A stretch of DNA of 46,370 bases from an uncultured Bacteroidales bacterium (GTDB lineage Bacteria > Bacteroidota > Bacteroidia > Bacteroidales > UBA4417), in the NCBI GenBank assembly GCA_903822525.1, contig CAIJPI010000180.1, positions 1-46,370 on the forward strand, given 5' to 3'. The position numbers were made by a program, and so were the translations under genes. Below, piece by piece: positions 36,937 to 46,370 of the stretch. Under the pieces are notes generated by a model. That model made no database searches. It had not been told where the DNA came from and worked only from the letters and a program-made list of their open reading frames with translations. How positions within the stretch are numbered: position 1 is the first letter of the stretch; each line of letters begins with the position of its first letter.

Positions 36937-37066
36937 TTATTAAGGTATTTAATAATTAGTTTAGATGTGAAACAAAAATGAATGACTTTATGATTTCGAA
37001 AACAAAATCAAATGTCCAAAATTTATTTTGAATTTGAACTGATTGTCCTGAAATTTTGATCTTTCA

Positions 37067-37098
37067 CTCTGAAACTCTGGAACCTTGAAACTCTGAAA
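37067..37098 (+). repeat. 8-bp tandem array (CTCTGAAA, 4 units), 7 bp from the yifB stop codon
   Basis: CTCTGAAA CTCTGGAA CCTTGAAA CTCTGAAA. Confidence 0.85.
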
Positions 37099-37105
37099 CA
37101 TTTTT

Positions 37106-38644
37106 TCACCCGCCCCAGGTTTCCCTGTCGAGGCTCCGATAATGGATAGCCTCAGCCAGATGTTCGGTTTTAATATCACTGCTGTTATCAAGATCGGCAA
37201 TTGTGCGCGATACTTTCAGTATTCTGTCATATGCCCGGGCTGATAAGCTTAGTTTTTCCATAGCTGTCTTCAGCAAATCATGGCCTTCTTCAGTGATTAT
37301 GCATATCTGCCTGAGCATTTTACTGCTCATTTGAGCATTGCAGTGTATATTCTTACTTTCTTTATATCTGTCTTCCTGCTTAAGTCTGGCAAGGGTAACC
37401 CTTTCACGGATAGTGGCACTTTTTTCTGACTGTCGCAAGCTTGTTAGTTCTCTGAAAGGCACAGGTACAACCTCAACATGTATATCAATGCGATCAAGTA
37501 GAGGTCCCGAAATTTTATTCAGGTATTTCTGCACGATTCCCGGTCCGCAAACGCAATCTTTTTCAGGATGATTATAGTAGCCGCAAGGACATGGGTTCAT
37601 CGCTGCAATCAGCATGAAACTTGCCGGGTATGTAACCGAGAATTTTGCCCTCGAAATCGTAACAACTCTATCTTCAAGGGGCTGCCGAAGTACTTCAAGA
37701 ACTGTACGTTTAAACTCTGGCAGCTCATCCAGAAACAAAACTCCGTTATTGGCAAGTGAAATCTCACCAGGTTGAGGGTTTCCCCCACCACCTACAAGAG
37801 CAACGTCCGAGATGGTATGATGAGGACTCCGGAATGGCCGGATGCTGATGAGAGAAGCTTCCCGTTCCATTTTTCCGGCTACGGAATGGATTTTAGTTGT
37901 TTCCAATGCTTCGCGCAGATTAAGTGGCGGGAGAATAGAGGGAAGACGCTTGGCCAGCATCGTTTTACCTGCCCCGGGGGGACCTATCAGTATCACATTA
38001 TGCCCGCCTGCAGCTGCAATTTCTAAAGCGCGTTTTATGTTTTCCTGCCCTTTTACATCCGAAAAATCAAATTCGTAATTATCCAGGTGCGAGTAAAATT
38101 CCTCACGGGTATTTATAATAACAGGTTCAATATGAAGGCTGCCTTCCAGAAACCGGATTACTTCATCAAGTGTGTTAATTCCGTAAACTTCAAGGTCGTT
38201 TACTATTGCAGCTTCTCGGGCATTAACAGCTGGCAGTATAAAGCCTTTGAATCCATTGTCGCGGGCTTCGATAGCAATGGGTAAGGCTCCTTTAATAGGT
38301 TGCAGGCTGCCATCAAGTGATAATTCGCCCATTATAATATATTTATCCAGATTATCTGTAATCAGTTGTTCCGAAGCAGCCAACAATCCAATAGCAATGG
38401 GTAAATCATAAGATGAGCCTTCTTTTCTGATATCAGCCGGGGCCATGTTTATAATAATCTTTTGCCTGGGGAACTTATACCCAATATTTCGCAAAGCTGC
38501 CTCAATACGCTGATGACTCTCCTTTACCGCATTGTCAGGAAGCCCTACCATCGAAAACTGAATACCTTGATCTACATTAACTTCAATGGTAATTGGTGTA
38601 GCACTGATCCCTTGTATTGCACACCCAAATGTTTTAAATAGCAT
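37106..38644 (-). CDS. yifB: YifB/ComM family Mg-chelatase-like AAA ATPase
   Basis: N-terminal Lon-substrate-like domain, [25 protein letters not shown] Walker [37 protein letters not shown]. Confidence 0.95.
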   Translation of the reverse strand: MLFKTFGCAIQGISATPITIEVNVDQGIQFSMVGLPDNAVKESHQRIEAALRNIGYKFPRQKIIINMAPADIRKEGSSYDLPIAIGLLAASEQLITDNLDKYIIMGELSLDGSLQPIKGALPIAIEARDNGFKGFILPAVNAREAAIVNDLEVYGINTLDEVIRFLEGSLHIEPVIINTREEFYSHLDNYEFDFSDVKGQENIKRALEIAAAGGHNVILIGPPGAGKTMLAKRLPSILPPLNLREALETTKIHSVAGKMEREASLISIRPFRSPHHTISDVALVGGGGNPQPGEISLANNGVLFLDELPEFKRTVLEVLRQPLEDRVVTISRAKFSVTYPASFMLIAAMNPCPCGYYNHPEKDCVCGPGIVQKYLNKISGPLLDRIDIHVEVVPVPFRELTSLRQSEKSATIRERVTLARLKQEDRYKESKNIHCNAQMSSKMLRQICIITEEGHDLLKTAMEKLSLSARAYDRILKVSRTIADLDNSSDIKTEHLAEAIHYRSLDRETWGG

Positions 38645-38800
38645 ATCTCAAAATTAATATCAGGATAAATGTACGTCAATTTCAATAATATGCCGAATCT
38701 GTATCAGAAAATTTGTAAAATTGTGATTACTTTGTCCGATTTAAAATTGATTTTTGAACTTTTTAGAAATTGAACCGTTCTACATTTAAACAACTAAAAC

Positions 38801-39007
38801 ATGTTACACAAACGAGAGGAAGATAACAACGAAATCAAATCCCCATGCCGGGGGGTGTGTACTCTTGACCATAAAGGAAAATGTGTAGGTTGTTTTCGCA
38901 AACTGGATGAAATCGCAAACTGGAGCGTATATAATGATTATCAGAGAAGTGAGATTTTAAAAATGGCTCAGCTACGTATGCAACTGCCAGAAATTTTTAA
39001 CAGTTAA
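38801..39007 (+). CDS. DUF1289 domain-containing small protein
   Basis: 68 aa; SPCRGVCTLDHKGKCVGCFRKLDEIANWSVYNDYQRSEIL four-cysteine motif. Confidence 0.85.
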   Translation: MLHKREEDNNEIKSPCRGVCTLDHKGKCVGCFRKLDEIANWSVYNDYQRSEILKMAQLRMQLPEIFNS

Positions 39008-39053
39008 ATCAAGAATTTATAGCATCCATATTTTAGTTCAACAGTTGATTCCC

Positions 39054-40343
39054 TCATTCTTTATCCTTCCCGATTTTCGTTGGTTTTATAATTAACCGTA
39101 GCGATTGATCATAGGTTACATAATTCCAAAACCAGTTAATAAAAATCAATAATCTGTTTTTTATTCCAACTATTGCCATCAAATGGACAAACATCCAGGT
39201 GAGCCAGGCAAAGAATCCATGAAACTTTACAAAAGGCAATTCAACAACAGCTAGATTGCGGCCAATGGTTGCCATTGATCCCTTGTTGAAATAACGGTAT
39301 GGAACCATCGGTAGATTTTTATCCTTTCGCTTTAGATTCAAGGCCAGAAGTTTTGCTTGTTGGATAGCTGGTTGAGCCATCTGCGGATGACCCTCAGGGT
39401 ATTTCTCTTCAAGCATCAACGCATTATCGCCTATTGCAAAAATGTCATTATATCCTTCAATCTGATTGAATGCATTTACTTTTATCCTATTTCCTTTTGT
39501 ATAAATTTCGGGATCCAACCCTGGTATTTGCTTGCCTGAAACTCCTGCTGCCCAAACCATAGTTTTGGTCGGAATCTGAATGCTGTTATAAATACTGACT
39601 TTTCCCCCGTCATAATCACTAACCTGAGCATTACAAAGTACATTTACTCCCAGTTTTTGCAGATACTTTTCAGCTTGCCCTGCACTTTCTTGTGTCATGC
39701 CTGCTAAAACCCTGACTCCTGCTTCAATCAGGTAAATATTCATTTTTCTGAAATCAAGTTCCGGATAGTCTTTTGGAAGAATATACTTCTTCATTTCAGC
39801 AAGTGTCCCCGATACTTCAACCCCTGTCGGGCCACCTCCAACAACAACGATATTTAAAAGGGCCTGCTGCTTTTCTTCATCAGACTCGATCAGGGCATCT
39901 TCAAAGTTCTGTAAAATTGTGTTTCTTAAGAGTAAAGCTTCTGCTACTGATTTCATAGGTATAGCATTTTGTGCTATATGCTTCATCCCAAAGAAGTTGG
40001 TTGTAACACCCATAGCCAGTACAAGGATGTCGAAGTTTATGTTTCCGGATGAAGTTATTACTTCTTTTGCTGAATAATCTATGCTTAGAATTTCTGCAAC
40101 TCTAATAATAACATTGTCAGAGCGCTGAAAGATTTTTCTTAAAGGGAATGAAATAGCACTTGGTTCAAGCCCTGCAGTAGCTACCTGGTAAAACAGAGGT
40201 TGAAACTGATGAAAGTTATTCTTGTCGATCAGAACTATCTGGAAGGTGCTGTTTGCAAGCTTGGATGCTAATTTTAATCCCGCAAAGCCGCCGCCGGCAA
40301 TTAATATGCGTTTTTGCTGAGTGACTGGTATATTGAGTTGCAT
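39054..40343 (-). CDS. NAD(P)/FAD-dependent oxidoreductase (type II NADH dehydrogenase-like)
   Basis: RILIAGGGFAGLKLASKL, HQFQPLFYQVATAGLEPSAISFPLR, VVGGGPTGVEVSGTLAEM, AIGDNALM, C-terminal membrane-anchoring segment. Confidence 0.92.
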   Translation of the reverse strand: MQLNIPVTQQKRILIAGGGFAGLKLASKLANSTFQIVLIDKNNFHQFQPLFYQVATAGLEPSAISFPLRKIFQRSDNVIIRVAEILSIDYSAKEVITSSGNINFDILVLAMGVTTNFFGMKHIAQNAIPMKSVAEALLLRNTILQNFEDALIESDEEKQQALLNIVVVGGGPTGVEVSGTLAEMKKYILPKDYPELDFRKMNIYLIEAGVRVLAGMTQESAGQAEKYLQKLGVNVLCNAQVSDYDGGKVSIYNSIQIPTKTMVWAAGVSGKQIPGLDPEIYTKGNRIKVNAFNQIEGYNDIFAIGDNALMLEEKYPEGHPQMAQPAIQQAKLLALNLKRKDKNLPMVPYRYFNKGSMATIGRNLAVVELPFVKFHGFFAWLTWMFVHLMAIVGIKNRLLIFINWFWNYVTYDQSLRLIIKPTKIGKDKE

Positions 40344-40444
40344 TTAGGGAAATTAGAAGTATAACTATTAAACAATCTAAATCTGTTATAGTTCTATCCC
40401 TGTTTTGTTAAACAATGGATAAACTTAATTCAGAAGAAAGCCAT

Positions 40445-40476
40445 AAAAAAAATCCTGCATTTGCAGGATTTTTTTT
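40445..40476 (-). terminator. Symmetric (possibly bidirectional) terminator
   Basis: AAAAAAAATCCTGCA-tt-TGCAGGATTTTTTTT, downstream of the FadL-like gene on the minus strand. Confidence 0.85.
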
Positions 40477-40514
40477 ATAAAAAGGGTGAAAGTACTTGAT
40501 GTAACTTACCTCTG

Positions 40515-41999
40515 CTAGAACCTGAATCCTGAAGTAATACTAAAGACATTGCTTTTATACTTATTTTCAGATTTTGGTGCATCAGCATAGATATAATAAT
40601 TATCATCCGATTGCATATGATTGTATGAGAAATCAAGAAAATAAAACTTTTCGCGTATTCCGATCCCTAACGAATAGCCCTGTCGCGAACCCAATCCGGT
40701 CATGACTTCACCTTTATAAGGAGACCCGTAAATGCTGTACCCTCCTCTAAAAGCAAATATTCCGGCTTTCCACTCAGTGCCAATTCTAAGATTATGCGCA
40801 GTGGTTAAACTGCTACGTATGGCGTTATTGGCATCCAGAAAGTCATCATTGGTTGCATGCAATCCGTTTAGCCTGGAAGTTGAATAGTCAATATACTCGT
40901 AATCAGCACTTAAAATGCCATTTTGCCCGAATATAAACGCTAAACTACCTAGTGCCCTCATCGGAGTTGTGAGCCGGTAATCATAAGTACCATCTTTTGA
41001 ATCTGCAGTAAAACTGGTAGCATTGCTACTTGTTAAAGGCGGTTGATCGAAATAGGATGTCATAGAAGTGTTCCATGAGTCATTCATGTCAAAATAGGAG
41101 GTAGGAGTGTGAAATGCTCCCCCGATTCTGAAAAAAGCGACTGGTTTGTAAATAAAGCCAAATTTGAAATTAAATCCTGAACCTTTTGTATGAAGATATT
41201 CAGAGTATTCAAATGATTTTAAAAACGGGCTCAAGTTATTATTGTCTTTTTCTGTATGAACACTTTCCTGCTCATAATTAATATGAGGGAACCCAAAAGT
41301 GACACCGAAATAAAATTTATCCTCAAAATTTGACCCTGCACTTAAAGCGGTTTCAGTAGTTCCGCCCCTGGATTCAATCATTCTGGTTTGATACAGGCCT
41401 CCAAAGGGTAAGTCCGCCTGCCAGTAATTGTTAGTGTCCTGGAAAAGAAGATTTGCATCATATGCTACCCCTGCGCCAAATTGATAATAGCTTGAACTGA
41501 GATCCTCAGGATAAGGACCTGATTCGTTAGCATCAGAAAGGAAGTTTGTCATTAAGGAATTGTTATTATTCAATCCGTCAACGATCATTCTGTTATTGAA
41601 CATTGCCATCCTGTTCATGCCAAATCCAAGTTGTATAAGTTTTAGGTGACTTCCATTGTTTTCATTCAGTTTTAATGACATTACATACCCGGCATTTGCA
41701 AGGTAAAGTGTATTACGGTAATCTTTGTTCGAACTGTTTATATAATCAGACTGTGTGTTGCTATTAGCAAAAGCAGGAGTTATAGTGAATTCAGTTTTGT
41801 GGTAAAGGCCAATTCCTGCAGGATTTTGGCTTAATGTTGAGAAATCAGCACCAACAGCCCCATATGCACCCGACATGCCTGTAAAACGGGCAGTTCCGCT
41901 GTAATTAATAAGTGAATAGCGAAGAGCATCATTTTCATTTTGTGCAAATAGACCAACCGATAATATGGCTGAAACAAATAATAAGAGTATTTTTTTCAT
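40515..41999 (-). CDS. OMPP1/FadL-like outer membrane transport protein
   Basis: Signal peptide; NYSGTARFTGMSGAYGAVGADFSTLSQNPAGIGLYHKTEFTITP; barrel C-terminus FSITSGFRF. Confidence 0.85.
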   Translation of the reverse strand: MKKILLLFVSAILSVGLFAQNENDALRYSLINYSGTARFTGMSGAYGAVGADFSTLSQNPAGIGLYHKTEFTITPAFANSNTQSDYINSSNKDYRNTLYLANAGYVMSLKLNENNGSHLKLIQLGFGMNRMAMFNNRMIVDGLNNNNSLMTNFLSDANESGPYPEDLSSSYYQFGAGVAYDANLLFQDTNNYWQADLPFGGLYQTRMIESRGGTTETALSAGSNFEDKFYFGVTFGFPHINYEQESVHTEKDNNNLSPFLKSFEYSEYLHTKGSGFNFKFGFIYKPVAFFRIGGAFHTPTSYFDMNDSWNTSMTSYFDQPPLTSSNATSFTADSKDGTYDYRLTTPMRALGSLAFIFGQNGILSADYEYIDYSTSRLNGLHATNDDFLDANNAIRSSLTTAHNLRIGTEWKAGIFAFRGGYSIYGSPYKGEVMTGLGSRQGYSLGIGIREKFYFLDFSYNHMQSDDNYYIYADAPKSENKYKSNVFSITSGFRF

Positions 42000-42019
42000 G
42001 GCTTTTAATATTTCTTAAG

Positions 42020-42076
42020 TAAAAAAACCTGCAATCCAAAGGCATTGATTTGTTGCCGGAATGATTGCAGGTTTTC
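42020..42076 (-). terminator. Terminator-like hairpin downstream of the low-complexity lipoprotein gene
   Basis: AACCTGCAATC...GATTGCAGGTT inverted repeat with T-run on minus strand; large loop (about 25 nt). Confidence 0.6.
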
Positions 42077-42106
42077 AAAGAATACTTGTCTTTTTAAATG
42101 AGTTAT

Positions 42107-43684
42107 TTAGCGACGGCCGCCTGAACCTGATGATGTAGTGCGGCTTGAACCTGATGAGGAATTTCCGCTAGAATTAGAAGATGAACTCCTTGCAGGCGCA
42201 TTACTGCTCCCTGAACCCGATGAACTACGAGAGGGTGAATAGCTTTCATTGGATCGCGCTGGAGCAGACGAATTTCCCCTTTGAGGAGCGGAATATGTGT
42301 TAGATCTATCAGGCTGGGTGCGAATGTTATTTCTTGGTATCTGATTGCCTTCGGATGAATTTGTAGGGCTTTGACGGTTGTAATTAGGTTGATTGTATGT
42401 CCTGTTCTCATTGCGTGAGGAAGGATTGCTGTTAGTTGAAGGGGCTATCCTCGAATTTTTCTGCTCATTACCTGATGACTGCACATTCCGGTACTTTGGT
42501 GAAGTATATTCCTGACCCGATCTTGGACGATTGTATTCAGGAGAAGTATATGTCTGAGTGCTTCGTTCATAGTTGGTCTTATTCCGGTTGTTATTTATTG
42601 TATTTTGATTATTCCGGTTTGGTGAAGAATACTGGAATTGTCGCTGAGTATTAGTAATGCCCTCACGCTGACTTGTATTGCCCGCACGGTTTACCCTGCC
42701 ATCATTGTTGCTATTACCTGTATTTTGATTACGGGTAGTTGCTGCATTTGTCGTTCCAGCTGATGAGTTTCTTGAATCCTGAGAGATAGCAGTTTCTCTG
42801 GGTAAACTTCTGTTTGATCCAACAGTTGAAGTTTCTCTTGGAGTTGAACCGGCTGAAGTGCCTCGTTTCTCATCAATAACATTTCCACTACCCCGTCTGT
42901 TTTCAATCGTTGAATTAGGCCGTCCGGATAGTCTGGCTTCATATTTTTCGCCAAATGACCTGTTGTCAACGCGGGCTATGCTTCCGGAACTGCCAACCGA
43001 ACCACGGTGTCCATAATAAAAGGAATTGCCATCATAGCTGTTGTAATATTGCCCATCATAATATCCGTTCCAATATCCATGGTTGTATCCGCTCCAATAA
43101 CTGCCATAGCCATAATCCATGCCATAGCCATAACCATATCCGTAACTTCCGCCATAGCCCCAGCTATTATATGGATTCATATACCAAGGATTATATCCAA
43201 AAGAGAAGGATGGCCCCCACCAGTTATAGCCCATATAAATACTAGTGCCCCAGTTCCATGGATTTGAATCGTACCAGTATGAATTGGTATAATAGTCATC
43301 GTAATAATTATCATAACTGTATGGATTATGAAATCTCCTTAAACGAGCTGAATAAGCATAATCATAATAATCGTCATTATTATAATCATCCCTCAGGGTT
43401 GAATTGTTATCAGTTGTATATTGCTGATCCTCATTGTAATATAATGAATCAGGATTTCCATTTACGTCAGCAGATGCAACTTGATCCTGTTGCGACTGCG
43501 AAGGAACATCTCTGGTATAGGAGCTGAGATCCGTTTCAGGTGTTTTAACCACCATAGGGTGTTTCGCGCTTGGGGGTTGGTTTTTGGACGAATAATACAC
43601 ATCGTCATAATTCGTTGCCTGGTATTGTGTGGTGCATCCTGACATGACCAGCAAAACAGTTGCAAAGATTAAAATGTATTTCAT
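42107..43684 (-). CDS. Low-complexity Tyr/Gly/Asn/Ser-rich lipoprotein
   Basis: Lipobox-like MKYILIFATVLLVMSGC; aromatic-rich GSYGYGYGYGMDYGYGSYWSGYNHGYWNGYYDGQYY; long N/S/R/T-rich tail. Confidence 0.85.
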   Translation of the reverse strand: MKYILIFATVLLVMSGCTTQYQATNYDDVYYSSKNQPPSAKHPMVVKTPETDLSSYTRDVPSQSQQDQVASADVNGNPDSLYYNEDQQYTTDNNSTLRDDYNNDDYYDYAYSARLRRFHNPYSYDNYYDDYYTNSYWYDSNPWNWGTSIYMGYNWWGPSFSFGYNPWYMNPYNSWGYGGSYGYGYGYGMDYGYGSYWSGYNHGYWNGYYDGQYYNSYDGNSFYYGHRGSVGSSGSIARVDNRSFGEKYEARLSGRPNSTIENRRGSGNVIDEKRGTSAGSTPRETSTVGSNRSLPRETAISQDSRNSSAGTTNAATTRNQNTGNSNNDGRVNRAGNTSQREGITNTQRQFQYSSPNRNNQNTINNNRNKTNYERSTQTYTSPEYNRPRSGQEYTSPKYRNVQSSGNEQKNSRIAPSTNSNPSSRNENRTYNQPNYNRQSPTNSSEGNQIPRNNIRTQPDRSNTYSAPQRGNSSAPARSNESYSPSRSSSGSGSSNAPARSSSSNSSGNSSSGSSRTTSSGSGGRR

Positions 43685-43809
43685 GGTGGCCTCCTTTATG
43701 TTAAAGCTATTTATGAAGCTTGTTTAAATGCAGACAGTGCGATAATTTTTGTAAATTTGTTGCCTCTAAGAATACGTAAAAGCACAATTATCATACCACA
43801 ATCAAAAAA

Positions 43810-45285
43810 ATGGCAAAAGATTTCACTACACGAGAAGAGAATTATTCGCAATGGTATAATGAGCTGGTAATAAAGGCTGATCTGGCTGATAATTCAGCTG
43901 TTAGGGGATGTATGGTTATCAAGCCATATGGTTATGCCATATGGGAAAAAATTCAGAGAGTTCTTGATGATATGTTCAAGGAGACGGGTCATCAGAATGC
44001 TTACTTCCCTCTCTTTATACCAAAATCTTTTTTTAGCAAAGAAGCATCGCATGTTGAAGGCTTTGCCAAGGAGTGTGCTGTTGTGACTCATTACAGGTTA
44101 AAAAACTCTCCTGATGGGAAAGGCGTAATTGTGGATCCTGATGCAAAATTGGAAGAAGAACTCATAGTTCGTCCAACTTCTGAAACTATCATCTGGGATA
44201 CATACCGCACATGGATTCAATCGTATCGTGATTTGCCTATCCTGGTTAACCAATGGGCTAATGTAGTCCGCTGGGAAATGAGGACCCGGTTATTTTTGCG
44301 TACTACAGAATTTTTATGGCAGGAAGGTCATACTGCCCATGCTACAGAAAATGAAGCTGTTGAGGAAACAGAGAAAATGATAAACGTGTATGCGGATTTT
44401 GCTGAGAAATGGATGGCGATGCCGGTTCTTAAAGGTATTAAGTCTCCCAACGAAAGGTTTGCAGGTGCTGTTGAGACATATTGTATTGAAGGGTTGATGC
44501 AGGATGGGAAGGCTCTACAGGCAGGAACATCTCATTTTCTTGGGCAGAATTTTGCTAAAGCTTTTGATGTACAATTTTTAAGTAAAGAGAATAAACTTGA
44601 TTATGTTTGGGCTACATCCTGGGGAGTTTCTACGCGGCTTATGGGGGCACTTATTATGACTCATTCCGATGATCACGGATTAGTGCTACCACCAAAACTT
44701 GCTCCAATACAGGTCGTCATTATTCCTATATATAAGAGTGATGAGCAACTTGAATTGATTAGCGAAACTGTAAATGATATCGTAAAAAAGCTGAAAGCAT
44801 TAGGTATTAGTGTTAAATATGATGACCGTAATACCCAGAAGCCAGGATGGAAATTTAATGAATATGAATTTAAAGGCGTTCCTATTCGATTAGCAATTGG
44901 TCCACGCGACCTTGAAAACGGTACAGTAGAAGTTGCACGTCGCGATACTCTTGAAAAGGCTGTTTATCAGATAATTGATATAGAACATAAAATAAGTCAT
45001 TTGCTGGAGAGTATCCAGGAGAATCTTTACCAGAAAGCATTTGATTTCCGCGAAGAGAATACAAATAAAATTGATACCTGGGAAGAGTTTGTGAAACAAC
45101 TTGATGGTAAGGGTGGTTTTATTTCAGCACATTGGGATGGCACATCTGAAACAGAACAACGGATTAAGGATGAAACTAAAGCTACAATACGCTTAATACC
45201 GATTGATGGGAAAATGGAGGAAGGGAAGTGCATACTTACCGGTAAGCCATCAAAACAAAGGGTAATATTTGCGAGGTCATATTAA
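43810..45285 (+). CDS. proS: Prolyl-tRNA synthetase (archaeal/eukaryotic-like, type 3)
   Basis: [97 protein letters not shown]. Confidence 0.96.
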   Translation: MAKDFTTREENYSQWYNELVIKADLADNSAVRGCMVIKPYGYAIWEKIQRVLDDMFKETGHQNAYFPLFIPKSFFSKEASHVEGFAKECAVVTHYRLKNSPDGKGVIVDPDAKLEEELIVRPTSETIIWDTYRTWIQSYRDLPILVNQWANVVRWEMRTRLFLRTTEFLWQEGHTAHATENEAVEETEKMINVYADFAEKWMAMPVLKGIKSPNERFAGAVETYCIEGLMQDGKALQAGTSHFLGQNFAKAFDVQFLSKENKLDYVWATSWGVSTRLMGALIMTHSDDHGLVLPPKLAPIQVVIIPIYKSDEQLELISETVNDIVKKLKALGISVKYDDRNTQKPGWKFNEYEFKGVPIRLAIGPRDLENGTVEVARRDTLEKAVYQIIDIEHKISHLLESIQENLYQKAFDFREENTNKIDTWEEFVKQLDGKGGFISAHWDGTSETEQRIKDETKATIRLIPIDGKMEEGKCILTGKPSKQRVIFARSY

Positions 45286-45306
45286 TATTCAGTACACAAC
45301 AAATTC

Positions 45307-46062
45307 ATGTCTTTGAAAGCCATAGGCGTTATTCCTGCCCGCTTTAATTCAAGCCGCTTCCCGGGTAAGCCGTTGATGATAATTGACGGTAAAAGTATGA
45401 TCATGCGTGTATATGAACAGGCGTCGAAGAGCAATTCGCTTTCAAGAGTGATAGTTGCAACTGATGATGTGCGCATTTTCAATCATGTGAAAGAGAACGG
45501 GGGAGAGGTCATGATGACTTCTGAAATGCATGTTTCAGGAACATCGCGAATCGGGGAAGTTTTTGAGAATCTCACTGTCTCCGGCAATACAGAATTTGAG
45601 GTCATAGTTAATATTCAGGGAGATGAGCCCTTTATAAATCCTGCCCAGATAAATCTGGTAGTTTCTCTTTTTAGTGATTTGAAAGTTCAAATCGGAACCC
45701 TGATCACGGAAATAAAAGATGCCACGGATCTTTTTAATCCTAATATAATCAAAGTAGTTACGGATCATACAGGTAATACACAATACTTCAGCCGCTCACC
45801 CATTCCGTATTTGAGGGGAATTTCTCAGGATTCCTGGTTGGATAATCATCGTTATTTTAAGCATATTGGGCTATATGCTTTCAGGACATCCGTTTTCAGA
45901 GAAATTCTTAATCTTACATCTGCACCTTCAGAAATTGCGGAATCACTTGAGCAGTTAAGGTGGTTATACCATGGATACAGCATTAACACCGCTGTTACTG
46001 ATATTGAGACTATTGGGATTGATACTCCTGAGGATTTGCTTAAACTTACTAACAATGCTTGA
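45307..46062 (+). CDS. kdsB: 3-deoxy-manno-octulosonate cytidylyltransferase
   Basis: VIPARFNSSRFPGKPLMIIDGKSMIMRVYEQA, VNIQGDEPFINPAQI, YFSRSPIPYLR, HIGLYAFR. Confidence 0.95.
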   Translation: MSLKAIGVIPARFNSSRFPGKPLMIIDGKSMIMRVYEQASKSNSLSRVIVATDDVRIFNHVKENGGEVMMTSEMHVSGTSRIGEVFENLTVSGNTEFEVIVNIQGDEPFINPAQINLVVSLFSDLKVQIGTLITEIKDATDLFNPNIIKVVTDHTGNTQYFSRSPIPYLRGISQDSWLDNHRYFKHIGLYAFRTSVFREILNLTSAPSEIAESLEQLRWLYHGYSINTAVTDIETIGIDTPEDLLKLTNNA

Positions 46063-46114
46063 TATTTCAGGGTTGATTGTATTATCTTAGCAGATTGAAA
46101 AGTTATAAAATCCA

Positions 46115-46370
46115 ATGATAACAAGGCATATAACTGAATTACTGTTAGATCACGAATGTGTGATTGTTCCTGGGTTGGGAGGCTTTCTCAAAGCCTACAG
46201 TCCTGCAAGTATTCATCCGACAACTCATGAGTTCAGTCCACCTTCGGGATGTGTTGCTTTTAATGCCGGGCTTTCCGGTAATGATGGAATTCTGGCTAAT
46301 TATATTGCATCTGTTAAGAACATTACGTATCGTGAAGCGATATCCGAAGTTAAGCAATGGGTTGAAGCAT
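46115..46370 (+). CDS. HU-CCDC81/SPOR-like protein, N-terminal part, truncated by window end
   Basis: MITRHITELLLDHECVIVPGLGGFLKAYSPASIHPTTHEFSPPSGCVAFNAGLSGNDGILANYIASVKNITYREAISEVKQWVEA...; HECVIVPGLGGF resembles the Bacteroidota CCDC81-like HU domain. Confidence 0.7.
   Translation, partial: MITRHITELLLDHECVIVPGLGGFLKAYSPASIHPTTHEFSPPSGCVAFNAGLSGNDGILANYIASVKNITYREAISEVKQWVEA

Noticed and set aside
42955-43527. Small + strand ORFs (CCQRG..., HNPCHSHNH...) opposite the lipoprotein gene
   Set aside because: Artefacts of the low-complexity Tyr/Gly/Asn codons on the minus strand.

Overview
This 46.4 kb window looks like a Bacteroidota (probably Bacteroidales-like) chromosome segment, judged from gene content, T9SS-type sorting domain, TAnnTTTG -7 boxes and the fused MurF-Alr. 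It is mostly housekeeping: NAD kinase, UppS, BamA, two Skp/OmpH paralogs, NadB, the 2-oxoglutarate dehydrogenase genes sucA/sucB, a 2-oxoacid:ferredoxin oxidoreductase (korA/korB) with a divergent 55-aa ferredoxin missing from the ORF track, MurF-Alr, PdxA, PepA, YifB/ComM, NDH-2, ProS, KdsB and a truncated HU-CCDC81/SPOR-like gene at the right edge. A glycosyltransferase/surface-glycan-like locus lies at about 20.2-30.2 kb. No rRNA, tRNA or CRISPR array was recognised. The most unusual signals are non-coding. (1) Short degenerate tandem arrays with 7-, 8- or 9-bp units and different unit sequences sit on or within 0-7 bp of the stop codons of five minus-strand genes (nadB, sucA, a GT-C-like gene, pepA, yifB). 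(2) A 179-bp non-coding element with 10-bp perfect terminal inverted repeats (GGTTCTGTTT) is flanked by an 8-bp perfect direct repeat (ATAAACTA), carries inverted heptamer arms, and looks like a MITE. (3) Three otherwise different membrane glycosyltransferase-like proteins appear to share a fused C-terminal beta-sandwich-like module ending in V(W/Y/F)(F/I/V)D(D/N)(F/L)(E/K).
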